Below, piece by piece: positions 56,248-64,000 of a stretch of 64,000 nt of DNA. Below the pieces are notes generated by a model. That model was not told the DNA's origin. It worked only from the letters and a program-made list of their open reading frames with translations, and ran no database searches. Position 1 is the first letter of the stretch. The number at the start of each line of letters is the position of its first letter. The position numbers and the translations under genes were made by a program. Source of the DNA: Pandoraea oxalativorans (GTDB lineage: Bacteria > Pseudomonadota > Gammaproteobacteria > Burkholderiales > Burkholderiaceae); assembly GCF_000972785.3 (NCBI RefSeq), contig NZ_CP011253.3, positions 2,604,001-2,668,000 on the forward strand. The letters are read 5' to 3'.

Positions 56248-57552
56248 ATGAGCCCAACGACGATCGTTTTGCCTCCCGGCCAACGTGTCGCGGTGATCGG
56301 CGCCGGCATCGCGGGCCTGGCGAGCGCATATTTCCTCGCACAAAAGTACCGGGTGACGGTTTTCGAGGCAGGGCAATACGCGGGCGGACACACGAATACC
56401 GTCGACGTCGAGCTCGACGGAATGCATGCGCCGGTCGATACTGGCTTTCTTGTGTTCAACGAGCGCACCTATCCTAACCTCATCGCCCTTTTCGACGAAC
56501 TGGGCGTGCGATCCGTCGCAAGTGACATGTCGTTTTCCGTGTCCGTTGGCGGGGGCGCGCTCGAGTGGGCCGGGACCAGTCTGAACACCGTTTTCGCCCA
56601 GCGCCGGAATCTGTGCTCGCCGAGCTTTCTCGGCATGTTGCGCGACATCCTGCGATTCAACGCTTCTGCCGAGCGGCACCTCGAGAGCGCCTCGCGCGAG
56701 CGGCAGTCTGTCGGCGAACTCCTGCTGGTGCATGGTTACGGCCAACCGTTTCAGCAACACTATCTGCTGCCGATGGCCGCAGCCATCTGGTCGAGCCGCG
56801 CCGCCGATATTCTGCGGTTCCCCGCGGTGACGTTCCTGAGGTTCTGTCTGAACCACGCGCTGCTGCAGATCCGCGACCGGCCCCAGTGGCGTACCGTCGC
56901 CAGCGGCGGTCGCGAGTACGTCAGGCGCATCTGTGCCACGCTGGACGACGTTCGACTCGGCGCCCCCGTGACGCACGTGGAGCGGGACGGCGAAGGGGTG
57001 ACGGTCCGGTTCGGCAACGCTGCGGCGGAGCGCTTCGATGCGGTGGTGATGGCCAGCCACGCGCCGACCAGTTTGCAGTTGCTTGGCGACGCCGACCCGG
57101 CGGAGCGCCGAGTGCTTGGCGCCGTGGGCTATCAATCGAACATTGCCGTGCTCCACACGGACCCGACGTTGCTCCCCAGACGCAGGCGCGTGTGGTCGGC
57201 GTGGAATTACGTGAGCCATGCGAGCCGGACAACGGCGTCTGATCATCCGGTTTGTGTGAGCTACCTCATCAATCAACTCCAGGCCCTGCCCTTCACTACG
57301 CCGGTGATCGTGACCCTCAACCCGGTGCGCGAGCCTGCGGCGTCTACGGTCATCGGCCGCTACGTCTACGAACATCCGCTGCTCGATCTCGGCGCGGTCG
57401 ACGCCCAGTCGCACCTCCCGGCGCTGCAAGGCCGTCGACGGACCTGGTTCGCGGGCGCCTGGACCGGTTACGGATTTCACGAGGATGGCCTCAAATCCGC
57501 ACTGCGCGTGGCCCGGGATTTCGATGTCCTCCCCTCATGGGCGTCCCTATGA
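56248..57552 (+). CDS. FAD-dependent amine-oxidase-like oxidoreductase
   Basis: 434 residues. Dinucleotide motif VAVIGAGIAGLASAYFLAQK and the following GGHTNTVDVELDGMHAPVDT fit the amine-oxidase/desaturase flavoproteins. The C-terminus ends WFAGAWTGYGFHEDGLKSAL. Homologues lie next to DUF1365 and CFA-like genes, where they have been linked to desaturation or oxidation of lipid chains. Overlaps the DUF1365 start. Confidence 0.86.
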   Translation: MSPTTIVLPPGQRVAVIGAGIAGLASAYFLAQKYRVTVFEAGQYAGGHTNTVDVELDGMHAPVDTGFLVFNERTYPNLIALFDELGVRSVASDMSFSVSVGGGALEWAGTSLNTVFAQRRNLCSPSFLGMLRDILRFNASAERHLESASRERQSVGELLLVHGYGQPFQQHYLLPMAAAIWSSRAADILRFPAVTFLRFCLNHALLQIRDRPQWRTVASGGREYVRRICATLDDVRLGAPVTHVERDGEGVTVRFGNAAAERFDAVVMASHAPTSLQLLGDADPAERRVLGAVGYQSNIAVLHTDPTLLPRRRRVWSAWNYVSHASRTTASDHPVCVSYLINQLQALPFTTPVIVTLNPVREPAASTVIGRYVYEHPLLDLGAVDAQSHLPALQGRRRTWFAGAWTGYGFHEDGLKSALRVARDFDVLPSWASL

Positions 57553-58400
57553 AACCGACGGATCCGAGCGCCGCGCCTGCAGCATGGCTGCTTCGAGGGC
57601 ACGTGATGCACGAACGTCTGTCACCGGTGCGGCACAGGTTCACCTATCCCCTGTTCCAGATCTCGTGCGACCTCGCACGCATGAACACCTTGGCAAGTTG
57701 GTGGTTCGCCGCCGACCGACACCGTCTTCTGAGCCTGAAGTCGACGGACTACGGACCGAGGGATGGCCGCTCGCTCGATGGCTGGATGCGTGAGCGTCTC
57801 GCGGAGTCGGGGATTCGCGCCGACGGCGCTATCTGGCTGCAAACCATTCCCCGAATCGCGGGCTACGCGTTCAACCCCGTGAGCTTCTGGTACTGCCACG
57901 ACGGCGAGGGCAACCTGCGCGCGATCTACGCGGACGTGAACAACACCTTCGGTCAGCATCACGGCTACCTGCTATGCGCGCCGGACGCGACCGCCATTCG
58001 CGGCGATGTCGCGCTCGAGTGCCGCAAAGTGTTTCACGTCTCGCCGTTTGGCAAGGTCGAAGGCGAGTATGCCTTTCGCGTCAATCGGCATGGCCGGTCG
58101 TGGTCGGTGGGTATCGATTACCGCGTGGACGGCAGGTTGCTGCTGCGAACCGCCGTCGGCATGCGCGCCGAGCCCTTTACGGGCGCCGGGGTGCTGAAGA
58201 CCATGCTACGCGGACCGTTCGATGCGCTGAACGTCGTATTTCGAATTCATTGGCAGGCGCTGCGGCTATGGCTCAAGCGGGTGCCGTTCCATGGCAAGTC
58301 GCCATCGTGTCGGCCTCCCGGCACGCCGATACGCGGAGCAGGACGCGAGCGCGAATTGCCACCCGCTGCCACGCCGTCCGATCAGGAGATCAGATCATGA
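57549..58400 (+). CDS. DUF1365 protein
   Basis: 283 residues from ATGA overlap with the FAD gene. LLRGHVMHERLSPVRHRFTY, GYAFNPVSFWYCHDGEGNL, VNNTFGQHHGYLL and KVFHVSPFGKVEGEYAF are the DUF1365 signature. Biochemical role unknown; always found with the FAD oxidoreductase and CFA-like methylase. Overlaps the next start (ATGA). Confidence 0.87.
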   Translation: MKPTDPSAAPAAWLLRGHVMHERLSPVRHRFTYPLFQISCDLARMNTLASWWFAADRHRLLSLKSTDYGPRDGRSLDGWMRERLAESGIRADGAIWLQTIPRIAGYAFNPVSFWYCHDGEGNLRAIYADVNNTFGQHHGYLLCAPDATAIRGDVALECRKVFHVSPFGKVEGEYAFRVNRHGRSWSVGIDYRVDGRLLLRTAVGMRAEPFTGAGVLKTMLRGPFDALNVVFRIHWQALRLWLKRVPFHGKSPSCRPPGTPIRGAGRERELPPAATPSDQEIRS

Positions 58401-59608
58401 CGATGCTTCGACTTTTCACCCCGCCCACGAATGTTCCGCTTGGCGCTCGAGTCTTCTGCGCCCTGTTGCAGCGCATTCGTGTCGGGCATCTGACGCTCGT
58501 CGCGCCCGACGGCTCGACACAGGTTTTCGGCAAGTCCAATGAGACGCCCGGCGCCACACTTCAGATCCGCGACTGGCGAGCCTGTCGGCAGATCATGCGC
58601 GCGGGCGACATCGGTTTTGCCGAGGCCTATATTGCGGGGTGGATCGATACGTCCGACATCGCCGCACTGCTGCGCCTGGCGCTGCGCAATCGGTCGACGA
58701 TCGACCGTTCCATCGTCGGGTCGCGCTTGAGCCGGGTCTGGTTTCGTCTTAGGCATGCCTTGCGCCGTAATTCGCGCGCGGGCAGCCGGCGCAATATCCA
58801 CGCACATTACGATCTCGGCAATCGGTTTTACGGCTTGTGGCTCGATCCGACCTGGACCTATTCGAGCGCATTGTTCGAAGGTGATGCGCAACGCTCGCTG
58901 GCCGACGCGCAACGCGCGAAGTACCAGCACATCGTCGACACGCTCGGCCTGCGCCCCGGCCAGCGCGTGCTCGAGATCGGTTGCGGCTGGGGTGGTTTTG
59001 CCTTGCACGCGGCAAGCCAGGGTATTGCGGTCCACGGCATCACCTTGTCGCATGAACAGCTCTCCCTTGCACAGGCGCGTATCGCCGACGCACGTGCGTC
59101 ACCGTTGGCGACGGTCTCGCTCACGGATTACCGGGACGTGCAGGGGCAGTTCGATGCCGTGGTGTCGATCGAGATGTTCGAGGCGGTCGGTCAGGCCTAC
59201 TGGACACGATATTTCAATGTGCTTGCCGAGCGTCTTCGTCCTTCCGGTCGGGCGTTGATCCAGACGATCACGATCGCCGATGCGGCTTTCGAGGCCTATC
59301 GCGGGTCCAGCGACTTCATTCGGGAGTTCATTTTTCCGGGCGGCATGTTGCCGAGCGTGTCGCGTTTCGTCGCGTCGGCGCGCCGGTCCGGCTTGCACGC
59401 CAGCGAGACCATGTCATTCGGACTGGACTATGCCCGCACGCTAAATCACTGGCACGCCGCATTCTCGTCCCGAATCGACGAGGTTCGCGCGCAGGGGTTC
59501 GACGAGACGTTTATCCGCACCTGGCGCCTCTATCTGAAGTATTGCGAGGCCGCGTTCGACGAGCGGCGCATCGACGTCAATCAATTCCTGCTCACGCGAG
59601 GGGCATGA
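58397..59608 (+). CDS. Cyclopropane-fatty-acyl-phospholipid synthase-like methyltransferase 2
   Basis: 403 residues from ATGA overlap with AGGAG upstream. N-terminal helical part with FAEAYIAGWIDTSDIAALLR, then HAHYDLGNRFYGLWLDPTWT, VLEIGCGWGGFALHAASQGI, VVSIEMFEAVGQAYWTRYF and FIFPGGMLPS, all conserved in CFA synthases. It should add a methylene or methyl group from SAM to double bonds in phospholipid chains. Confidence 0.9.
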   Translation: MTMLRLFTPPTNVPLGARVFCALLQRIRVGHLTLVAPDGSTQVFGKSNETPGATLQIRDWRACRQIMRAGDIGFAEAYIAGWIDTSDIAALLRLALRNRSTIDRSIVGSRLSRVWFRLRHALRRNSRAGSRRNIHAHYDLGNRFYGLWLDPTWTYSSALFEGDAQRSLADAQRAKYQHIVDTLGLRPGQRVLEIGCGWGGFALHAASQGIAVHGITLSHEQLSLAQARIADARASPLATVSLTDYRDVQGQFDAVVSIEMFEAVGQAYWTRYFNVLAERLRPSGRALIQTITIADAAFEAYRGSSDFIREFIFPGGMLPSVSRFVASARRSGLHASETMSFGLDYARTLNHWHAAFSSRIDEVRAQGFDETFIRTWRLYLKYCEAAFDERRIDVNQFLLTRGA

Positions 59609-59609
59609 G

Positions 59610-59843
59610 ATGTTTGCGCGCGCATTTTTCGGTATCTGGCTCGACCCCCGCACCCGTGCCCCATCGCTGCGCGAGCGGTTGCTTGGCGAAGGCTCATGGA
59701 CGATGGCATCGATGCACTTGTCCGCAGAGCGAGTGGCGGTGTTACGCGCGATGTGGCTCTATCTGGTTCTCGGGCAGTTGGGGTGGTTGATCTGCGTGTT
59801 GAGTGCGGCGCGCGGCGGAGGCTGGGGGCCGTCCAATTCGTGA
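59610..59843 (+). CDS. Small membrane protein, apparent chimera of CHI-like tail and DUF2878-like start
   Basis: 77 residues starting one base after the CFA stop. Residues 1-28 (FFGIWLDPRTRAPSLRERLL) look like the end of chalcone-isomerase-like proteins common in such operons. Residues ~45-70 (MWLYLVLGQLGWLICVLSAA) resemble the first helix of DUF2878 proteins. After 59843 a shifted frame continues with hydrophobic sequence (AYAVLACGWAVILAGLI). Possibly a deletion fusion; the fragment matches are by eye. Confidence 0.45.
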   Translation: MFARAFFGIWLDPRTRAPSLRERLLGEGSWTMASMHLSAERVAVLRAMWLYLVLGQLGWLICVLSAARGGGWGPSNS

Positions 59844-60054
59844 AGGAGTCGCAAGCCTACGCGGTGCTCGCGTGCGGATGGGCCGTCATTCTGGCCGGTC
59901 TCATATCCGGTGGCGGTGCCGAGTTCGTCCTCTGGTTGCCACTCGCGTCGGACGGGCAAAGTGAGGTCCCTTGCCGCGACAGCGAGTCGGCAAGTATCCA
60001 GACACGTGGAGTAGCGTAGCCTTTCGCCCCTCGCCCGGATACCTGCCGCTTGCA

Positions 60055-60600
60055 TCAGTAAGGCGGGTTGACGACGATGAACTGCGTCCCCTGAGGTTGA
60101 TACCACGTGTTGCCGCACTGCTGATAGATCATGCCGCGGTAGTTCACAGGCACGCAGTTTGCCGGGACCGAATGCACGATCGATCCGACGACGGCGGCCG
60201 TCACGCCGACGGCCGCCGTGACGGCCGCGGCCGTCGCGACCGGATGGTAATCGTCATCCCATCCGCCGTGGTAGTAGCCACCGCCATGGTTGTCGACGTT
60301 GACGTTCACATTGCGATTGACGTTGACGTTATTGACGTTATTGACATTATTGACGTTGTTCACGCTGGTGTTGCGCACATTGCGGGTGCGGGCGTCGGGT
60401 TGTCGATTACCTGTATTACCCGCATTCGGGCGCTGCGCGGCGGGCTGACCGGACCTGCCACCACCACCGGCGTGCTCGCGCGCATGAGCCCCACCGCCGC
60501 CACGGCCTGCGGCCTCCGAGGGCGACATTGGCGCGAGAATTGCGGTCAGCGACGTTGCGACGACACACAGGCGTACGAAGGGGGAGCGTCGTGTTGTCAT
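60055..60600 (-). CDS. Secreted Asn/Val-repeat protein
   Basis: 181 residues. Signal peptide (VRLCVVATSLTAILAPMSP), a Gly/Ala-rich low-complexity stretch, then NNVNNVNNVNVNRNVNVNVD, a hydrophobic helix (VTAAVGVTAAVVGSIV), and a conserved end YQQCGNTWYQPQGTQFIVV. GGGGTGA lies before the ATG at 60600. It follows the DUF2092 gene by 4 bp and is translated with it. Function unknown; the C-terminal motif recurs in proteins paired with DUF2092. Confidence 0.75.
   Translation of the reverse strand: MTTRRSPFVRLCVVATSLTAILAPMSPSEAAGRGGGGAHAREHAGGGGRSGQPAAQRPNAGNTGNRQPDARTRNVRNTSVNNVNNVNNVNNVNVNRNVNVNVDNHGGGYYHGGWDDDYHPVATAAAVTAAVGVTAAVVGSIVHSVPANCVPVNYRGMIYQQCGNTWYQPQGTQFIVVNPPY
60323..60367. repeat. 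Tandem 9-bp coding repeat
   Basis: Units TTGACGTTA, TTGACGTTA, TTGACATTA, TTGACGTTG and TTCACGCTG encode Asn-Asn-Val type triplets on the minus strand. A site likely to vary in copy number. Confidence 0.7.
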
Positions 60601-60604
60601 GATG

Positions 60605-61393
60605 TCACCCCTTGTTGGCCGGCAGTTGAACGGCTTCGATCCGCTTTGCGCCCGCTGGCGGCCGGAAGTCGAAGGTCGACGGCTTGATGGAGAAGCCCGG
60701 TTGCCAGGACAGGATCGAGACGGACTGCGGACGTGCGTCGTCGTCCGTGCGCGTTACCACGACCTTGCGTGGCAAGGGTTTGCTGCCGCTGGTGATCCAG
60801 ATCTGCCAGTCGATCCCGGGCTGCCGGAAGGCATAGTGATCGCAAAGATCGTTACCGACATAGTCCTGTCCCGCGAACATGGCCGAATCGAATTTCTGAT
60901 GCTGGGCATCGGGCATCCCCCACGAGAAGAGGTCGGCGAGCGGAAGTTCCACGCCGTACCGTGCGCGTAGTGCCTCGACCAGCTGGGCCAGCGTGCCATC
61001 GAACGGCACCGACGCGTAGTACTTGTGTTGCGGCGAGTACAACGTTGCCTGCTTCCCGTCGTAAATGATCTCGCGCTCGGTCCGCGCGCTCTTCATGACC
61101 GCGCGCAGCCGATGCGGCCGATCGACTTCGAGGGTGGCGTTCGCACCGTGCTGAAGCTTTTGCCCGTCCGCCAGCACACGCTCCCCGGTCAGATCCGTGA
61201 AAACGCGAAAGCGCTGGAGCGATTGCAGGTAGGTCCCCATCGAGTGCAGCGCCTGAACCGCGTCGGGATCGACGCTGCTCGCCGGTGCGGACGGTGCACT
61301 TGCAGGGACCGCCTGCTGTGCCCATGTCACCGTGACCGTCGATGCTGCACCTGTCGTGAGCAGCATCAGGATTGCCAATGCCTGTCGTCTCAT
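60605..61393 (-). CDS. DUF2092 exported protein
   Basis: 262 residues from the ATG at 61393, which starts a signal peptide (MRRQALAILMLLTTGAASTV). MGTYLQSLQRFRVFTDLTGE, LEVDRPHRLRAVMKSARTER and IIYDGKQATLYSPQHKYYAS are the DUF2092 signature, related to the LolA fold. Probably a periplasmic lipid- or ligand-binding protein. In an operon with the Asn/Val-repeat protein. Confidence 0.82.
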   Translation of the reverse strand: MRRQALAILMLLTTGAASTVTVTWAQQAVPASAPSAPASSVDPDAVQALHSMGTYLQSLQRFRVFTDLTGERVLADGQKLQHGANATLEVDRPHRLRAVMKSARTEREIIYDGKQATLYSPQHKYYASVPFDGTLAQLVEALRARYGVELPLADLFSWGMPDAQHQKFDSAMFAGQDYVGNDLCDHYAFRQPGIDWQIWITSGSKPLPRKVVVTRTDDDARPQSVSILSWQPGFSIKPSTFDFRPPAGAKRIEAVQLPANKG

Positions 61394-61768
61394 CGTTATG
61401 CCTCGGTTGGGGGAGATGCGGTGAAGGGGAAATGCCGAAGGTTGGCGCATGCCGATGCGGAGATGCCCGGCAGACACTCTGAACCAATATAGCGCGCAGA
61501 ACCGTCGAAGCCAAGGCGATTGTCCCCAATTGCCCGATGGGGAATCCGCGTTGCCCGAAGTCCCCGATGGCGGTTGGCTCGTATTCCAAAGAAAAATCCC
61601 GCTATATGGACACGACCGCCGTGTCCTGCGTGTCGGGACAACCTCATCGGGCTACTACAGCATTTCTTCCGCCTCGGTGGGCGCGCAACTGGGGAAATCG
61701 CGGCGTTCTCTATGTACATCCGGAAGACGCCTCTGATTTGGAAATGGAGCTGTCGGTCGCGTATTGCG
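61394..61768. other. Intergenic region
   Basis: 375 bp; several frames are open but none has a ribosome site or protein-like composition. I see no repeats or palindromes. Confidence 0.35.
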
Positions 61769-62026
61769 TCACATCAGTTCGCGATACCACGCCGAAAGCG
61801 CGTCGCTACCTGCTACGCCATTGCGCCACAGGAATGCCGTCAACGCGTCCTCAAACTCCTCGGTGCCCTCCTCGAACTTCTCGTGGATCGCGTCGCTCGA
61901 CAGGTCGTCCCGCAGAACTTCGATGGCGGCATCGACCGCTTGCCGTGCGCGCTGCGGAAGGTGCGGCAGCAACTCCGTCAACGCGTTGATTTCTGCCTGT
62001 ACTTGGTCGTCGCTCTTCTTGGTCAC
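61769..62026 (-). CDS. Small acidic hypothetical protein
   Basis: 85 residues from a GTG at 62026 with AGGAAA upstream. Helical, acidic (RARQAVDAAIEVLRDDLSSD, EEGTEEFEDALTAFLWRNG), no signal peptide. No family recognised. Follows a small secreted protein gene on the same strand by 36 bp. Confidence 0.6.
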   Translation of the reverse strand: MTKKSDDQVQAEINALTELLPHLPQRARQAVDAAIEVLRDDLSSDAIHEKFEEGTEEFEDALTAFLWRNGVAGSDALSAWYRELM

Positions 62027-62062
62027 GGTGCTTTCCTATCTAAAACATATTCGGTGTAGCAA

Positions 62063-62311
62063 TCACTTTTCCGAACATCGGGGGATGCGATCCTGGCCGC
62101 TCAACGAGCGTAACTGTTTCCAGCTCGATTTCGGACACGCTTTGGGCTTCCTGACAGGTATGCACCACGCCCTGTATGTGTCGACTTGCTTGTCCGTAAG
62201 GCATTTGTCGAAATCCTTGATCCCAAGATATTTGGGTGGGAGAGCGGCAAAACCGTTTGTGAAGCCTGTCATCAAAGTCGTCGCAAACACGAAGTGTAAT
62301 GAAAGTCGCAT
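62063..62311 (-). CDS. Small secreted cysteine-containing protein
   Basis: 82 residues with a signal peptide (MRLSLHFVFATTLMTGFTNG, cut near AALP). The mature part has four Cys (DKCLTDKQ, RAWCIPVRKPKACP, RCSEK), perhaps two disulfides. GAGGGG precedes the ATG. It starts 3 bp after the GlxA-type regulator stop, so it is translated with it. No family recognised. Confidence 0.6.
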   Translation of the reverse strand: MRLSLHFVFATTLMTGFTNGFAALPPKYLGIKDFDKCLTDKQVDTYRAWCIPVRKPKACPKSSWKQLRSLSGQDRIPRCSEK

Positions 62312-62314
62312 GAT

Positions 62315-63316
62315 TCACCCCTCAATTCCAAAATGACTTCGAAACGCCGCAGGCGGCAATCCGTATTTCCGTTGGAAGGCCCGGCGCATTTGCTCGTCCG
62401 ACGTGAATCCACATCGGTCGGCGATCAGTGAAATGCCGCTGGTGGTCGTCTCGAGCATCAATCTGGCTCGCGAAAGCCGTACGTCCTGTACGGCAGCGTA
62501 CGGTGAGCACCCCATCGCAAGCTTGAAACGTCGCTGAAATGTTTGCGGCGTCTGGCCCATTTCGGCGGCCAGCGCTTCCACACTCCACCGCCTGTTCGGG
62601 CTGACGGAAACCTTGGTCATCAGCGCCGAAAACGCCTGTGCCCCCGCGCTTTCCTGCATCAACAGCGTTTCGCTGAATTGCGCCTGCCCTCCCGGCCGTC
62701 TCAGATAAACCACCAACTTCTTTGCAATCGAGGCCGCGACGCCGTAGCCGCAGTCGTTTTCGATAAGCGCCAGCGCGAGATCGATGCCCGCCGTTACCCC
62801 TGCCGAGGTCCACACATTGCCGTCGTTGACGAAGATCGGTGTCATCTCGACGGCGATTCGGGGGTAAGCGGCCTGAAGTGCATCGCAGCGTCCCCAGTGA
62901 GTCGTCGCGCGACGTCCGTCCAGCACGCCCGCGGCCGCCAGCAGAAAGGCACCGGTGCACACCGAGCAGAGCCGCCGGACAGTGGGTTGCGAGAGGGAAA
63001 TCGCGTCGGTGATGGCAATGTCGGCGCAAGCCGCGTCGACGCCGGGACCGCCCGGAACGATGACCGTATCCGCTTGCGCGAGACGCTCCAGCCCTTCGTC
63101 CACCAGAATGTCCGGCCCCGCACTGGCATGCACCCGACCGGGCCTCGCCGTGATCGTCGTCAGCACATACGGCGGATGGAGAGCGTCCCGGTTCGCCAGT
63201 GCGAAGACCTGCATCGGTCCGACCAGATCGAGCGGTTGATACCCGTCGTAGACAAGAAAAACGACGTTGCGCGGCGGCGGTGACGGAAAAGGCGGGGTTT
63301 TTGAGTTTTTTTCCAT
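62315..63316 (-). CDS. GlxA-type regulator: DJ-1/PfpI domain plus AraC HTH
   Basis: 333 residues. The N-terminal DJ-1/PfpI fold (VVFLVYDGYQPLDLVGPMQV, VIVPGGPGVDAACADIAI, SVCTGAFLLAAAGVLDGRRA) senses a ligand. The C-terminal AraC HTH (WSVEALAAEMGQTPQTFQRR, ISLIADRCGFTSDEQMRRAF) binds DNA. Divergent from a second DJ-1/PfpI gene after 50 bp, which it probably regulates. Confidence 0.9.
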   Translation of the reverse strand: MEKNSKTPPFPSPPPRNVVFLVYDGYQPLDLVGPMQVFALANRDALHPPYVLTTITARPGRVHASAGPDILVDEGLERLAQADTVIVPGGPGVDAACADIAITDAISLSQPTVRRLCSVCTGAFLLAAAGVLDGRRATTHWGRCDALQAAYPRIAVEMTPIFVNDGNVWTSAGVTAGIDLALALIENDCGYGVAASIAKKLVVYLRRPGGQAQFSETLLMQESAGAQAFSALMTKVSVSPNRRWSVEALAAEMGQTPQTFQRRFKLAMGCSPYAAVQDVRLSRARLMLETTTSGISLIADRCGFTSDEQMRRAFQRKYGLPPAAFRSHFGIEG

Positions 63317-63366
63317 TCCTCGCTACCTAGAGTCGGATCGTTCACTTTCGCCGAGAGACCGATGTT

Positions 63367-64000
63367 ATGACGAATGCGCAACTCCGTGTGGGTGTGATGA
63401 TGTTTGCGGGCATGACCCAGCTCGATATGACCGGGCCTTTGGAAGTCCTGAGCGCCGTGCCCGGCTGGACGGTTGATCTCGTCGCCCCGACGATGTCGCC
63501 GGTGCTCTGCGGCAAAGGGTTTGCGTTCACGCCGACCGTCGACTTCGAGAACGCACCCCAGTACGACCTGCTCGTCGTACCCGGCGGTCCGGGGGTAGAC
63601 GACGCCATGCTTGACCGCACCATCGTTTCGTTCGCGCAGACGCAATCCTCTCACAGCCGTTACGTGTTCGGCATTTGTACCGGCTCCCTGCTCCTCGCCG
63701 CCGCAGGATGCCTCACCGGGCGTCGCGCCAGTTGTCATTGGCAAGCCGTCGAGTTCCTGCCGTACTTCGGCGTGATCCCGAGCCGGGACCGAATGACGAT
63801 CGACGGTCGCTTCTTTACCTCTGGCGGTGTGACTGCCGGGATCGACATGGCGCTCAAAGTCGTCGGTGAACTGGCGGGCGTCGACGTCGCACAGGGCATT
63901 CAACTGCTCATCGAATACGACCCGGAGCCGCCGTTTCAGGCGGGCGTCCCCGAGACAGCCCCCGCTGCCGTCGTCGAGCGTCTCACGGCGTCCACCGCCG
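63367..64000 (+). CDS. DJ-1/PfpI family protein (isonitrile hydratase-like), partial
   Basis: 211 visible residues; the frame is open at the right edge. LRVGVMMFAGMTQLDMTGPL, LLVVPGGPGVDDAMLDR, FGICTGSLLLAAAGCLTGRR (nucleophile Cys) and FFTSGGVTAGIDMALKVV match isonitrile hydratase-type proteins. Probable target of the divergent GlxA-type regulator. Confidence 0.85.
   Translation, partial: MTNAQLRVGVMMFAGMTQLDMTGPLEVLSAVPGWTVDLVAPTMSPVLCGKGFAFTPTVDFENAPQYDLLVVPGGPGVDDAMLDRTIVSFAQTQSSHSRYVFGICTGSLLLAAAGCLTGRRASCHWQAVEFLPYFGVIPSRDRMTIDGRFFTSGGVTAGIDMALKVVGELAGVDVAQGIQLLIEYDPEPPFQAGVPETAPAAVVERLTASTA

Noticed and set aside
55987..57480. 497-residue minus-strand open frame
   Set aside because: Antisense to the lipocalin and FAD oxidoreductase genes.
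61520..62059. Plus-strand frames in 61520-62336
   Set aside because: No ribosome site; they overlap minus-strand small genes with good starts and signal peptide or helix features.

Overview
The window is high-GC DNA with dense, short-spaced operons typical of a Burkholderiales chromosome. The mix of gene families (FadH, BatABD, DUF2946/PepSY, ChrBA, HTH-citrate synthase) looks most like Pandoraea or a close Burkholderiaceae relative. That placement is inferred from gene content; no rRNA or tRNA gene was seen.

Layout. 1-6063 (minus): a partial membrane protein, a type II P-type ATPase, a sterol-desaturase-like protein with a YncE-like beta-propeller, and a PadR-type regulator. PadR is divergent from fadH (6241-8271), with two palindromes between them. 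A membrane diguanylate-cyclase-like protein with a broken GGDEF motif follows. A CoA-transferase and an HTH-citrate synthase fusion (10293-13132) diverge around a perfect palindrome. 13157-15301 holds a PepSY membrane protein and a DUF2946 protein, both with Met/His-rich segments that suggest copper or another metal. 15724-24639 holds a Tat-exported hydrolase and a minus-strand sulfatase operon: membrane-anchored formylglycine-generating enzyme, a HAD lipoprotein with an apparent frameshift, the sulfatase, an MFS/spermidine-synthase fusion, and an outer-membrane channel. 24912-32369 is a complete MoxR/Bat aerotolerance-type operon. 32370-39245 has a decayed ACR3 arsenite exporter end, a GST, a methyltransferase, a MerR regulator, a beta-carbonic anhydrase and chrBA chromate resistance.

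39277-48100 is a nested transposon pile directly behind chrA. An ISNCY-type element is split by an IS3-family element. That IS3 element is split in orfB by one IS110 element and upstream of orfA by a second IS110 element. The second IS110 element carries two near-identical inverted copies of another IS3-family element. Target duplications or shared core bases at the junctions let each split transposase be rejoined in frame.

48241-53176 is a set of small regulator/enzyme modules (MarR with a hydrolase, TetR with an alcohol dehydrogenase, each with a clear operator), an AraC remnant and a lipoprotein esterase. 53610-59843 is a tightly overlapped lipid-modification operon with two CFA-synthase-like methylases, an FAD oxidoreductase, DUF1365, DUF1295 and a lipocalin lipoprotein. 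It is a candidate for modified (methylated, cyclopropane or furan) membrane fatty acids. 60055-64000 holds a DUF2092 protein paired with an Asn/Val-repeat secreted protein, two small proteins, a GlxA-type regulator and a partial DJ-1/PfpI protein.
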